Part shown: one piece after another, positions 8,164-15,430 of the stretch
Numbering within the stretch: the first letter of the stretch is position 1
Layout: every line of letters begins with the position of its first letter
DNA from: an uncultured Legionella sp.
GTDB lineage: Bacteria; Pseudomonadota; Gammaproteobacteria; Legionellales; Legionellaceae
Direction: 5' to 3'
DNA length: 19,797 nucleotides
NCBI GenBank assembly: GCA_903885895.1
Contig: CAISKC010000216.1
Location: 1-19,797 of the forward strand
Translations under genes and position numbers: made by a program
The notes under the pieces: generated by a model
Databases searched by the model: none
What the model was told of the DNA's origin: nothing
What the model saw: only the letters and a program-made list of their open reading frames with translations

Positions 8164-8769
8164 ATGTTAAATATGATTTGGTTGGCGCTATTATGTTTAT
8201 CTGTCGTCGTCGGTGCTATTCAAGGTCGTTTGAACGAGGTAGTGCATGCAGTGACCGATTCGGCAAAAATTGGTTTTGAACTCGCATTGGGTTTGACCGC
8301 GGTGATGGCATTGTGGCTGGGTATTATGCGAATTGCCACAGACTCTGGTTTGATTACCTTGGTATCTAGGGGTTTACGACCCATCATGCGGCGTTTGTTT
8401 CCGGATGTCCCTGTTGAACATCCTGCCATGGGCGCCATGATTTTAAATATCTCTGCGAATATGTTGGGGATGGCGAATGCGGCTACGCCCTTTGGTTTAC
8501 AAGCCATGAAGGAATTGCAAAAGCTGAATACGCATGCACATACAGCAACCAATTCTATGTGTACGTTTTTGGCTATTAATACCTCAAGTGTACAATTGAT
8601 TCCCGCAACGGCTGTTGCCTATCTCGCGGCAAATGGTGCGGACCATCCTACAAGTATTATCATAACCTCTCTATTTGCTACGATTATTTCTACCATTGTC
8701 GCTATCGTGGCAGTAAAAAGTTTGGCTAAATTGCCTATGTATCGTATTAAGAAAAGAGACACATTATGA
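8164..8769 (+). CDS. spmA: Spore maturation protein A homologue
   Basis: A 201-residue integral membrane protein of the nucleoside-recognition/gate family, collinear with Bacillus SpmA. Conserved segments are MLNMIWLALL at the start, FWLG-type ALWLGIMRIATDSGL (~49-63), LFPDVPVEHPAMGAMILN (~78-95), NAATPFGLQAMKEL (~105-118) and FLAINTSSVQLIPAT (~135-149), followed by a C-terminal membrane segment. In Bacillus the SpmA/SpmB pair affects spore-core dehydration; in non-sporulating bacteria the function is unknown, and transport of a small solute is a reasonable guess. AAGGAG (8153-8158) lies 5 nt before ATG 8164. It overlaps spmB by 4 bp (ATGA), indicating translational coupling. Confidence 0.9.
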   Translation: MLNMIWLALLCLSVVVGAIQGRLNEVVHAVTDSAKIGFELALGLTAVMALWLGIMRIATDSGLITLVSRGLRPIMRRLFPDVPVEHPAMGAMILNISANMLGMANAATPFGLQAMKELQKLNTHAHTATNSMCTFLAINTSSVQLIPATAVAYLAANGADHPTSIIITSLFATIISTIVAIVAVKSLAKLPMYRIKKRDTL

Positions 8770-9296
8770 ATAATTTGGATATGTTTTCTAATGGACTATT
8801 TTTATTGTTTGTTGTGGGTATTCCGATTTATGGTACATGGAAGAAAATCAATGTATTTGACGCTTTTGTCGAAGGGGCTAAAGATGGATTCTCTACCAGT
8901 ATCAGCTTGATTCCCTATTTAGTTGCGATGTTAGTAGCGATTGGGATGCTCCGTGCATCAGGATTTTTTGAGTTACTGAGTATCTGGCTAGGACCCTTAT
9001 TAGTTCGTTTGGGGATGCCATCAGAATTATTGCCTTTGGCGTTGATTCGTCCCTTTTCAGGTAGTGCGTCGAATGGATTAATGGCTGATTTGATGCATCA
9101 ATTCGGTGGCAATTCCATGATTGCCAATATGGCTGGGACCATGATGGGTAGCACAGAAACGACCTTTTATGTGATCGCAGTGTACTTCGGCGCGGTGAAT
9201 ATTCAACGTACTAGACATGCGATTCCAGCAGGATTGTTGGCAGATTTAGCAGGCATTATCGCTTCGATTTGGATATGTCGAGTCGTTTTTAGTTGA
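8766..9296 (+). CDS. spmB: Spore maturation protein B homologue
   Basis: A 176-residue membrane protein of the same gate-domain family, partner of SpmA. Conserved features are IYGTWKKINVFDAFVEGAKDG (~20-40), SLIPYLVAMLVAIGMLRASG (~47-66), LIRPFSGSASNG (~93-104), GSTETTFYVIAVYFG (~128-142) and GLLADLAGIIAS near the C-terminus. Its length matches the Bacillus protein (about 178). The start codon is in the ATGA overlap with the end of spmA, so the two are made together and probably work as a pair. Nothing in the sequence identifies the substrate. Confidence 0.9.
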   Translation: MNNLDMFSNGLFLLFVVGIPIYGTWKKINVFDAFVEGAKDGFSTSISLIPYLVAMLVAIGMLRASGFFELLSIWLGPLLVRLGMPSELLPLALIRPFSGSASNGLMADLMHQFGGNSMIANMAGTMMGSTETTFYVIAVYFGAVNIQRTRHAIPAGLLADLAGIIASIWICRVVFS

Positions 9297-9666
9297 GGCG
9301 TGGATTCCAGATTCTTTCTTCCCTGATTTTTTGATATGTGTGGCGTGGCGTCTAATGCATCCATTAGTTCTCATCGCTTTTGAACGCGTTGTCTTATCGC
9401 TAGGTAGTATTTATCTGTTAAATCATTTTGATATCACTTGCCCACCCTACTAATAAACGATAGTATTCGCCCCGAAAAATCATAATTTATCATCAATCTG
9501 ATCCATTATAATATATTTTTAATACAGTCTTTTTCAAGGAAATGTCCAATTTGACGCATCTTGGATGAAAATGTCGATTATGAGTAGGACCGTCTCTTCG
9601 TCATACAGAGTATGTGTTGGTATGAACGTTTAAGGTTGATCTAAAAGTTATATCAAGGAGAGTATC
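9297..9666. other. Gene-free stretch ahead of the kinase pair
   Basis: AT-rich, with no coding sequence that I can support. A perfect TATAAT at 9507-9512 is a candidate -10 for the downstream kinase pair, but the -35 region 17 nt earlier is poor, and the leader would be about 150 nt. No clear terminator for spmB and no convincing hairpin were found. Confidence 0.4.
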
Positions 9667-12390
9667 GTGTTAAAAAAAACATCATCTGGTGATATGGCTG
9701 AAATTAGAAATATTATTGCTAAATTATCCCATCGCAGTATAGAGATAAGAATAAAAGCGTTGAGAGCTTTGTGTAAGTTGCCTAATAACCTAACAAACCA
9801 AAATGCTATCCGAGAAGACGGAGGTATTGCCTCACTGGTAGATTTACTAGAATATACTGATGTTTTAGTGAGACAAAAGGCTACATTGGCATTGTATAGG
9901 TTGGCTTGTGACAATCCAACAAATCAAGATGCTATTCGAAAAGCCGGAGGTATTGTTCCTTTGGTAGCTTTATTAAAAGATGCTGATGCATTGGTGAGAA
10001 AAAATGCTGCGTTGGCATTGTATAATTTGACTTGTGACACCCCAATAAATCGAGATGCCATCCGAGAAGCTCATGGTATTGCCCCATTAGTAGCTTTACT
10101 AAAAGATACTGATAAAGCTGTGAGACTAGAAGCTGTGGGAGCTTTGAGTAATTTGGCTCGTGATAACAGAATAAACCAAAATGCTATCCGTGCAGCTGGA
10201 GGTATTGTCTCATTGGTGACTTTATTAGAAGACGCTGATAGTGAGGTGAGACGATGGGCTACGAAGGCTTTATATCATTTGATTTGTGGCAATCCAACAA
10301 ACCTAGATGCCATTGATGCTGCTTTTCCAAAAGATGGAGGTTGGGCTTCATTGGTCGACATGCTAGAAGATGTTGACCCTGATGCAAGTGAAAATGCTGC
10401 TGCGATTTTGTGCAGCTTGGTTGTGTTGGAGCCCATTAACCAAGGCATAAGGATTGATAATTGCGCAATGGAACTGTGGATTTATTTAGCTGACACTGTA
10501 GACGATCCCTTAGAGGCTTACCAATCATTTTTAGACAGTAGGTTGTATCAACAAAAGCAATCTGATAGACAGCTATCTTCCAACACTACAAGCAAAGCTT
10601 CTATGTCATCCACGGATTCTGAATTTGAGACGCATGCTCATTCTAGCTCAAGAATAATGAGTTTAGATTACTCTTCAGAAAAAACAAAACGACCACAAGG
10701 TTGGCTGGAGAATTCAGCAATGGGTAAACCCCTTAAATCAGAAATTTTAATACCATCCGGTGATATGGTGGAAATCGAAGATAATATTGCTAAATTATCT
10801 CATCGGAGTACAGCGATAAGAATAAATGCGTTGAGGGCACTCTGTGATTTGGCTAAAATTTTAATAAATCAAAATGCTATCCGGGAGGCCGGAGGTATTG
10901 TCCCATTGGTAGCTTTATTAGAGGATGCTAGTACAGTGGTGAGAAAATACGCAGCATTGACTTTAAGTAATTTGGCTCATAGGAATCTAACAAACAAAGA
11001 TGTTATTCGAAACGTCGGAGGAGTTGTTTCGTTAATAGCTTTATTAAAAGATACTGATACTGATACTGAAGTAATACAATGGGTTGCAAGAGCTTTGTGT
11101 AATTTGGCATGTAATAACCTGGCAAATCAGGATGCTATCCGAGAAGCTGGAGGTATTGTCCTCTTGGTACCTTTACTAGCTTATATTGATAGAGTGGTGA
11201 GACGATATGCCACTAAGGCAATGTGTAATTTGACTTATGGTAACCCAACAAACCAAGATGCTATCCGAAAAATTGGAGGTATCGTCCTCTTGGTGGCCTT
11301 GCTAAAAGATCCTGGTCCTGATGTAAGAAAATGTGCTGCAGGTGGGTTGTGTAATTTGGCTGATCAACCTATTAACCAAGCCATCATGATTGATAATGGT
11401 GCGATGGAACTTTTGAGTGCTTTAGCTAGCACAGAAGAATATGCACAAATGACATTGAATGCTTGTCAAATCTTTTTAGATAGTAGTCGGCATAAACAAA
11501 AACAATCTCGTGGATCGCTTACGGCTGAGAAAGAAGTAGTGATTAACGTGTCACTAATACCCTCATCTGAATTGTCTATCTGTCGTGATCGACTGCTAGG
11601 CAGCGGAGGGTTCGGAAAGGTTTATTTCGGAATATATAATACAAAAGAAGTGGCTGTGAAAGTGTTGAGTGCACAAGGTTTGTCAGAACAGGCGCTGCTT
11701 TCGTTGCGAAAAGAAGCAAGTATACATGGGGCATTACGAGACCCGAACATTGTGAAATTGTGGGGAATATGTACGGAGCCAGGCCAGTATAGCATGGTCA
11801 TGGAATACATGGCAGGTGGCTCCTTGCATCATGTGTTGCATAGCAACCGGGAATTGTCATGGGCGGTTAAATTATCGGTTGCTTGTAATATTGCGGATGG
11901 TTTGTATTATTTGCATGAAAATGGTGTCATTCATAGAGATTTAAAGAGTCTGAATGTGCTTTTGGATGAGGATTGTAAGCGAGCTAAATTATGTGATTTT
12001 GGATTGGCAAAAGTGAAAACTGAGTCTAGTTGCTCATCAAGTACAACTGTACTTGGTACAACGCGCTGGCAAGCCCCTGAATTATTGGAGTCTTCTGGCA
12101 CATGCACAACTAAAAGTGATATTTATGCACTAGGTTGGATATTATGGGAACTTCTCACTCATAAATCACCTTTTGAAGATGTTTCGCATGCTAAAGAAGC
12201 ATTAATCATGAAATGGATATCGGAAGGAGAACGTGCAGAAGTCCCACGGGACGCACCACCTAGATATGCAGAATTAATCAGATTTTGTTGGGAACCCAAA
12301 CCCACAAGGCGCCCAGAAAATGTAAAATGGATAGCTGAAGAGTTAGAGCAGATTGAAGCACCTCATGACCGACGGTATTTCAGTAAATAA
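9667..12390 (+). CDS. Armadillo-repeat protein with C-terminal TKL-type kinase
   Basis: A 907-residue protein with no signal peptide or membrane segment. Residues ~6-299 and ~363-614 are two copies of one armadillo-repeat module. Each opens SGDM-EI--IAKLSHRS, continues with ~42-residue repeats (NQ-AIREAGGI-PLVALLKD---VR--A--AL-NLA) and ends NQ--IRIDN-AMEL ... FLDS ... KQKQS. A Ser/Thr-rich linker (~300-345) separates them. Residues ~636-895 are a complete protein kinase: Gly-loop GSGGFG 645-650, VAVK Lys665, helix-C Glu683, HRDLKSLN with D758/K760/N763, DFG D777, a Ser/Thr-rich activation loop, APE 803-805 and DIYALG D818. HRDLKSxN fits the TKL/Raf-like group of eukaryotes, so transfer from a eukaryote is likely. 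GTG 9667 is supported by AAGGAG (9655-9660) 6 nt upstream. The pseudokinase gene starts 25 bp after the stop, or overlaps it if an earlier start is used. Targets are unknown. Confidence 0.93.
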   Translation: MLKKTSSGDMAEIRNIIAKLSHRSIEIRIKALRALCKLPNNLTNQNAIREDGGIASLVDLLEYTDVLVRQKATLALYRLACDNPTNQDAIRKAGGIVPLVALLKDADALVRKNAALALYNLTCDTPINRDAIREAHGIAPLVALLKDTDKAVRLEAVGALSNLARDNRINQNAIRAAGGIVSLVTLLEDADSEVRRWATKALYHLICGNPTNLDAIDAAFPKDGGWASLVDMLEDVDPDASENAAAILCSLVVLEPINQGIRIDNCAMELWIYLADTVDDPLEAYQSFLDSRLYQQKQSDRQLSSNTTSKASMSSTDSEFETHAHSSSRIMSLDYSSEKTKRPQGWLENSAMGKPLKSEILIPSGDMVEIEDNIAKLSHRSTAIRINALRALCDLAKILINQNAIREAGGIVPLVALLEDASTVVRKYAALTLSNLAHRNLTNKDVIRNVGGVVSLIALLKDTDTDTEVIQWVARALCNLACNNLANQDAIREAGGIVLLVPLLAYIDRVVRRYATKAMCNLTYGNPTNQDAIRKIGGIVLLVALLKDPGPDVRKCAAGGLCNLADQPINQAIMIDNGAMELLSALASTEEYAQMTLNACQIFLDSSRHKQKQSRGSLTAEKEVVINVSLIPSSELSICRDRLLGSGGFGKVYFGIYNTKEVAVKVLSAQGLSEQALLSLRKEASIHGALRDPNIVKLWGICTEPGQYSMVMEYMAGGSLHHVLHSNRELSWAVKLSVACNIADGLYYLHENGVIHRDLKSLNVLLDEDCKRAKLCDFGLAKVKTESSCSSSTTVLGTTRWQAPELLESSGTCTTKSDIYALGWILWELLTHKSPFEDVSHAKEALIMKWISEGERAEVPRDAPPRYAELIRFCWEPKPTRRPENVKWIAEELEQIEAPHDRRYFSK

Positions 12391-12415
12391 TGTCAACTTG
12401 ATTAGAGAGAATACT

Positions 12416-14185
12416 ATGTCGGCAATAGTAATTTTGAGAGAGATCATTGAAATTGTAGGAGTGATTCGGAATCGAGTGAACTTGGTTAAAAAAAACCAAG
12501 TCGAGCTCCAGCGTTTATTACGAAAAGTTGAGAGAATTGTGTGTGCATTACAAGGCTTAAAATTAGTTGATTCGCAACGTTATATCGCTAGTTTGCTGGC
12601 ATTGAAAGCACAATTAGAAGTTGCGGTCAAATTGATTGAAAACATTAATAAAATGGGGATTCTGGAGCGTGTGGTTTGTGGTGGTACTCATGAGTCAAAG
12701 ATAGAAGAATGTAACAATCGTATCCTAGAGCTTTTACCAGAGCTGCACGTAGGTTTGACGGTGCAACAATTGGAGGATACAGAGGAGGATCGTCTTAACT
12801 ATGCACGGGATCGAGCGCGTGAGCAACAAGAATTGCTTACAGCATTAAATAATAATTTTAGAGAATTGCAGAAAACTCAGTTAAACCTGCAAGATATTGA
12901 GCAGATTATGGCTAAACAAATGGCATCGGTAGTAGAGCGTGTGACCGCTGCTAGTCTACCTGTTTCTAGAGAGGTAGTAGAACCGAAAAAATCTTTTTTA
13001 CCAGGTTATTTATTAGTTGATTTTTTTGATTTAATCATAGAGCGCAGAATTCTCGAAAGTGATACAGGTAATCTGTATCATGGGAAATGGCGTAGAGATG
13101 CAGTGACCATCAAAATGTTGGAGCATTTGGATACAGATGTTGCTCATCAACAATTTATGCGAGAAATAAAAGTTATGAGTCGTTTGCGTCATGACCATAT
13201 CATGCCTCTTCGTGGTGCTTGTATTGAAAAAGGACGTTTATGCTTTGTGAGTTCTGTGATAGAGCGTGGTCATTTAGGAGGAATTTTAACCGATTTAAGT
13301 TTGGAAGAACGTATTCTAATCGCACAAGATTTGGCAAAAGGATTGATGTATTTGCATGATGAAAAAATAGTGCATGGAGATATTCGGCCTGAAAGTGTTG
13401 GCGTTAATCGTTATTCTCAAGCCAAATGGATGAATTTTGGTTTGGTTCAGACTAATGTGATGAGTCTTACCAGCATTCGCAGAACACAAGATGTCCGATG
13501 GCAAGCGCCGGAATTATGGCAGTTTGGCAAGCAATTAACACCTGCTTCTGATGTGTATAGTTTTGGGCTGTTATTATGGACATTAATGACACAGCGTTTG
13601 CCATATGAGGATATGACAGAGCACAGGACGATAGAGAGAGTCGGTGCAGGAAGAAGACCAGAAACACCATCAGATACTCCAATGAAGGAACTTATTGAAG
13701 CCTGTTGGGGGCATGATGAACATACTCGTCCTAAACCATATGAAATAGTTGATCGTCTTGAAGCTTTTCGTCCTGCGTCACCAGATGGAGAGACGCTATA
13801 TGAAAGCGGGATTGCAGCGCATAAGGCTGGTGATGTCATTAGTGCGCGTGATTATTATAAGCGTGCTTGCGAGAAAAAATTTATCAAAGGATTTACCAGT
13901 CTAGGTATGTTGATGTTTGATGGTATAGGCGGTGAAGCAGTGAACAAACCAAAAGGGATAAAATATTTAACTCATGCCGCAAAAAAAGGACATGTTAGAG
14001 CAATGTACTGTTTGGCTGACGCTTATGAGAAAAGTGACGTGCCAGAGTATGCTGTAGCTTTATCTTGGTATCAAAAAGTTCTTGCTAAAGATCCAATGGA
14101 TATGAAGTGCAGAAGAAAGGTAGACGAATTGACCACCATCTTAGAGGCCCCTAGTGAACAACGGTATGTGTCTAAGCGGAAATAG
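12416..14185 (+). CDS. MLKL-like helical bundle, pseudokinase and Sel1 protein
   Basis: A 589-residue protein. Residues 1-~115 are predicted helical, a bundle resembling the N-terminal domain of MLKL-type proteins; ~117-180 is a long charged helix like a brace. Residues ~206-452 form a kinase fold with degraded motifs: Gly-loop ILESDTGNLYHG with the first glycines lost, K233 and helix-C E250 kept, HRD changed to HGD (320-322), catalytic-loop Lys and Asn replaced by R324 and S327, DFG changed to NFG (340-342), while APE (364-366), D379 and R438 remain. It is therefore probably catalytically dead. Residues ~456-560 are Sel1/TPR-type repeats (SLGMLMFDGIGG, AAKKGHVRAMYCLADAY). The last residues, EAPSEQRYVSKRK, match the tail of the upstream kinase. 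I chose ATG 12416 (AGAGAG upstream), but in-frame ATG 12365 and TTG 12353 are alternatives. The likely partner is the upstream kinase. Bacterial function is unknown; a membrane-active or scaffold role is inference. Confidence 0.85.
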   Translation: MSAIVILREIIEIVGVIRNRVNLVKKNQVELQRLLRKVERIVCALQGLKLVDSQRYIASLLALKAQLEVAVKLIENINKMGILERVVCGGTHESKIEECNNRILELLPELHVGLTVQQLEDTEEDRLNYARDRAREQQELLTALNNNFRELQKTQLNLQDIEQIMAKQMASVVERVTAASLPVSREVVEPKKSFLPGYLLVDFFDLIIERRILESDTGNLYHGKWRRDAVTIKMLEHLDTDVAHQQFMREIKVMSRLRHDHIMPLRGACIEKGRLCFVSSVIERGHLGGILTDLSLEERILIAQDLAKGLMYLHDEKIVHGDIRPESVGVNRYSQAKWMNFGLVQTNVMSLTSIRRTQDVRWQAPELWQFGKQLTPASDVYSFGLLLWTLMTQRLPYEDMTEHRTIERVGAGRRPETPSDTPMKELIEACWGHDEHTRPKPYEIVDRLEAFRPASPDGETLYESGIAAHKAGDVISARDYYKRACEKKFIKGFTSLGMLMFDGIGGEAVNKPKGIKYLTHAAKKGHVRAMYCLADAYEKSDVPEYAVALSWYQKVLAKDPMDMKCRRKVDELTTILEAPSEQRYVSKRK

Positions 14186-14381
14186 AAAGAATGCTTGTTC
14201 TAACTTTCTCAAAACAATCTCTATAATTTAAGAATAAAGAACTCATTTGTTTCGTAAGGAAAAAAATGCACATAATTAAAAGAAGCAGAAAGAGTAGAAC
14301 GAGGTTGTCATTCAATGCCTCCTGTCAGACCTTAAAATGATGCAAACAAATTTTAGTAAGTTACCAATTAATTATCAGAAA
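14186..14381. other. Intergenic region after the pseudokinase gene
   Basis: AT-rich, with no clear terminator. A 24-codon open frame at 14266-14340 begins ATG five nt after AAGGA and encodes a very basic peptide (MHIIKRSRKSRTRLSFNAS...). It is too short to judge from sequence alone and is not called as a gene. Confidence 0.3.
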
Positions 14382-14579
14382 TTAAGAGTATGAGAGCTGC
14401 GGTGGTTCGTTTTGAACTTTAACTGCAGAATCAGCACCGGGGGATTGTTGCGTCAGTGCTTCTTCTAAGTGTTGCAATGTTCTATCTGCATTTTTTCTTG
14501 GAGAAATAGAAAGCAAATTTGATGAAAGAGGCATTCCTTTCTCTACGGCTTTAGCCATTTTCTCAGAGCCGTTCGCCAT
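14382..14579 (-). CDS. Small hypothetical protein with structured leader
   Basis: A possible 65-residue protein, unrecognised. It is hydrophilic with no signal peptide or membrane segment; the middle (KNADRTLQHLEEALTQQ, ~29-45) looks helical and the tail is Pro/Ser/Gln-rich. A perfect AGGAGG preceded by A-rich sequence lies at 14601-14596, but 16 nt from the ATG, unusually far. The SD can pair with TCCTC directly before the ATG. No overlapping gene competes for the region. It has its own weak promoter candidate and lies downstream of the PQ-loop terminator hairpin, so it would be a separate transcription unit. It could be a real small gene, a leader-controlled peptide, or chance. Confidence 0.4.
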   Translation of the reverse strand: MANGSEKMAKAVEKGMPLSSNLLSISPRKNADRTLQHLEEALTQQSPGADSAVKVQNEPPQLSYS

Positions 14580-14691
14580 GAGGACTGAGTGATTTCCTCC
14601 TTTTTAAAAAGAAGTTGAAACGGTGACATAGTCGTGCAAGGCACTTAGCTTTGTTTGTTAAAAATGAGGGGAGCACTCAGTCTTAGGAGCG
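14580..14691 (-). promoter_or_regulatory. Leader with alternative SD-masking structures
   Basis: Reading the minus strand, GACTGAGTG (14682-14674) can pair perfectly with CACTCAGTC (14591-14583), which lies between the AGGAGG and the start codon. Alternatively GAGGA of the SD can pair with TCCTC (14584-14580), whose loop contains CACTCAG. The two helices cannot form together. Confidence 0.3.
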
Positions 14692-14731
14692 TGCATATCA
14701 CACGTCTCGAACTGATGTATTCCCAATAAAA

Positions 14732-14760
14732 TGTATAAAACTAGCCAAATGTATGTGCAA
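14732..14760 (-). promoter_or_regulatory. Weak candidate promoter for the small gene
   Basis: On the minus strand TTGCAC (14760-14755) is followed after 17 nt by TATACA (14737-14732). The spacing is ideal, but consensus matches are 3 of 6 and 4 of 6. Its position between the PQ-loop hairpin and the small gene's leader is the main support. Confidence 0.25.
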
Positions 14761-14782
14761 AAATGGTTAAAGTTGAGAAATA

Positions 14783-14803
14783 CAAGGCTGCTCTTAAGCC
14801 TTG
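14783..14803 (-). terminator. Hairpin terminator of the mepM/PQ-loop unit
   Basis: CAAGGCT (14803-14797 on the minus strand) pairs perfectly with AGCCTTG (14789-14783) around a 7-nt loop, followed by TATTTCTC. It starts 7 nt after the PQ-loop stop codon. The T-run is imperfect. Confidence 0.5.
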
Positions 14804-14809
14804 AATAGA

Positions 14810-15427
14810 TTAACCAACCCGATATCTGCGATATTGCAGCATGAGAATACCCGTCAATAAGATACCTAGCAATGGGCCCAATTTGTTTGGCCAGCCCCAT
14901 CCGAGCTGCCAAGCAGAAATACAATCAAGTGCAACCAACAAGAAATTAAGCAGTATAAATATGACATTGATTGATTGCGCGGATTTTAAACGCTGTGATT
15001 TTAAAATTTGTGGCACAAAGGCTATGACAAAACCGATTTGAGACAGATATCCGCAATAGAGAATGATCAAATTAGAAAAAGGGCTTTGACTGATACTGTA
15101 TACCAATAGCGCGCTAAGCGAAAGAAGCAGGAAACAAAAAACAATTTGACCAACCCAGTAGCTGGTTTGTCTGAAATACCTAATAAGCTGGACATGTTGT
15201 ACGTTTAAAAGTAACCACCCTATGCTGGATACAGTCAGGTATTGCCAGGGTAACTGGGTGCCAAATCCATAGATCAAATCTAAAAAATAAGCCAGATATA
15301 GGGTTATATGCATCCCAATACTGAGTCCATCTAAAGAGTCTTGCTTTTGGTTATGGATAATTTGAGGCAAGTAGAGAAACATATAGATTAAAAAAGAAAG
15401 ATTTAAGCTGATTTGCCCTAGGAACAT
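14810..15427 (-). CDS. PQ-loop repeat membrane protein
   Basis: A 205-residue, very hydrophobic protein with about seven membrane segments and two PQ-loop motifs: YLPQIIHNQKQDSLDGLS (PQ at 21-22) and FVPQILKSQRLKSAQSIN (PQ at 139-140). This is the two-motif layout of the cystinosin/PQLC2-like family, which in eukaryotes exports amino acids from lysosomes; bacterial members include small sugar and amino acid carriers. It would sit in the inner membrane, and the substrate cannot be told. Its ATG begins 3 nt after the stop codon of the M23 peptidase gene, so the two are probably cotranscribed and translationally coupled. A hairpin follows its stop. Confidence 0.85.
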   Translation of the reverse strand: MFLGQISLNLSFLIYMFLYLPQIIHNQKQDSLDGLSIGMHITLYLAYFLDLIYGFGTQLPWQYLTVSSIGWLLLNVQHVQLIRYFRQTSYWVGQIVFCFLLLSLSALLVYSISQSPFSNLIILYCGYLSQIGFVIAFVPQILKSQRLKSAQSINVIFILLNFLLVALDCISAWQLGWGWPNKLGPLLGILLTGILMLQYRRYRVG

Positions 15428-15430
15428 GAC

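Noticed and set aside
8220..8552. Minus-strand open frame of 110 codons
   Set aside because: Antisense shadow of spmA, which is a strong family match in its own frame.
13447..13839. Minus-strand open frame of 130 codons
   Set aside because: Antisense to the pseudokinase and Sel1-region junction; no ribosome site or recognisable domain.
14266..14340. 24-codon basic peptide frame after the pseudokinase gene
   Set aside because: It has a fair ribosome site, but is too short to separate from chance without conservation data.
14658..14924. Minus-strand open frame of 88 codons past the PQ-loop gene
   Set aside because: It overlaps the end of the PQ-loop gene in another frame and runs through the terminator hairpin and candidate promoter.
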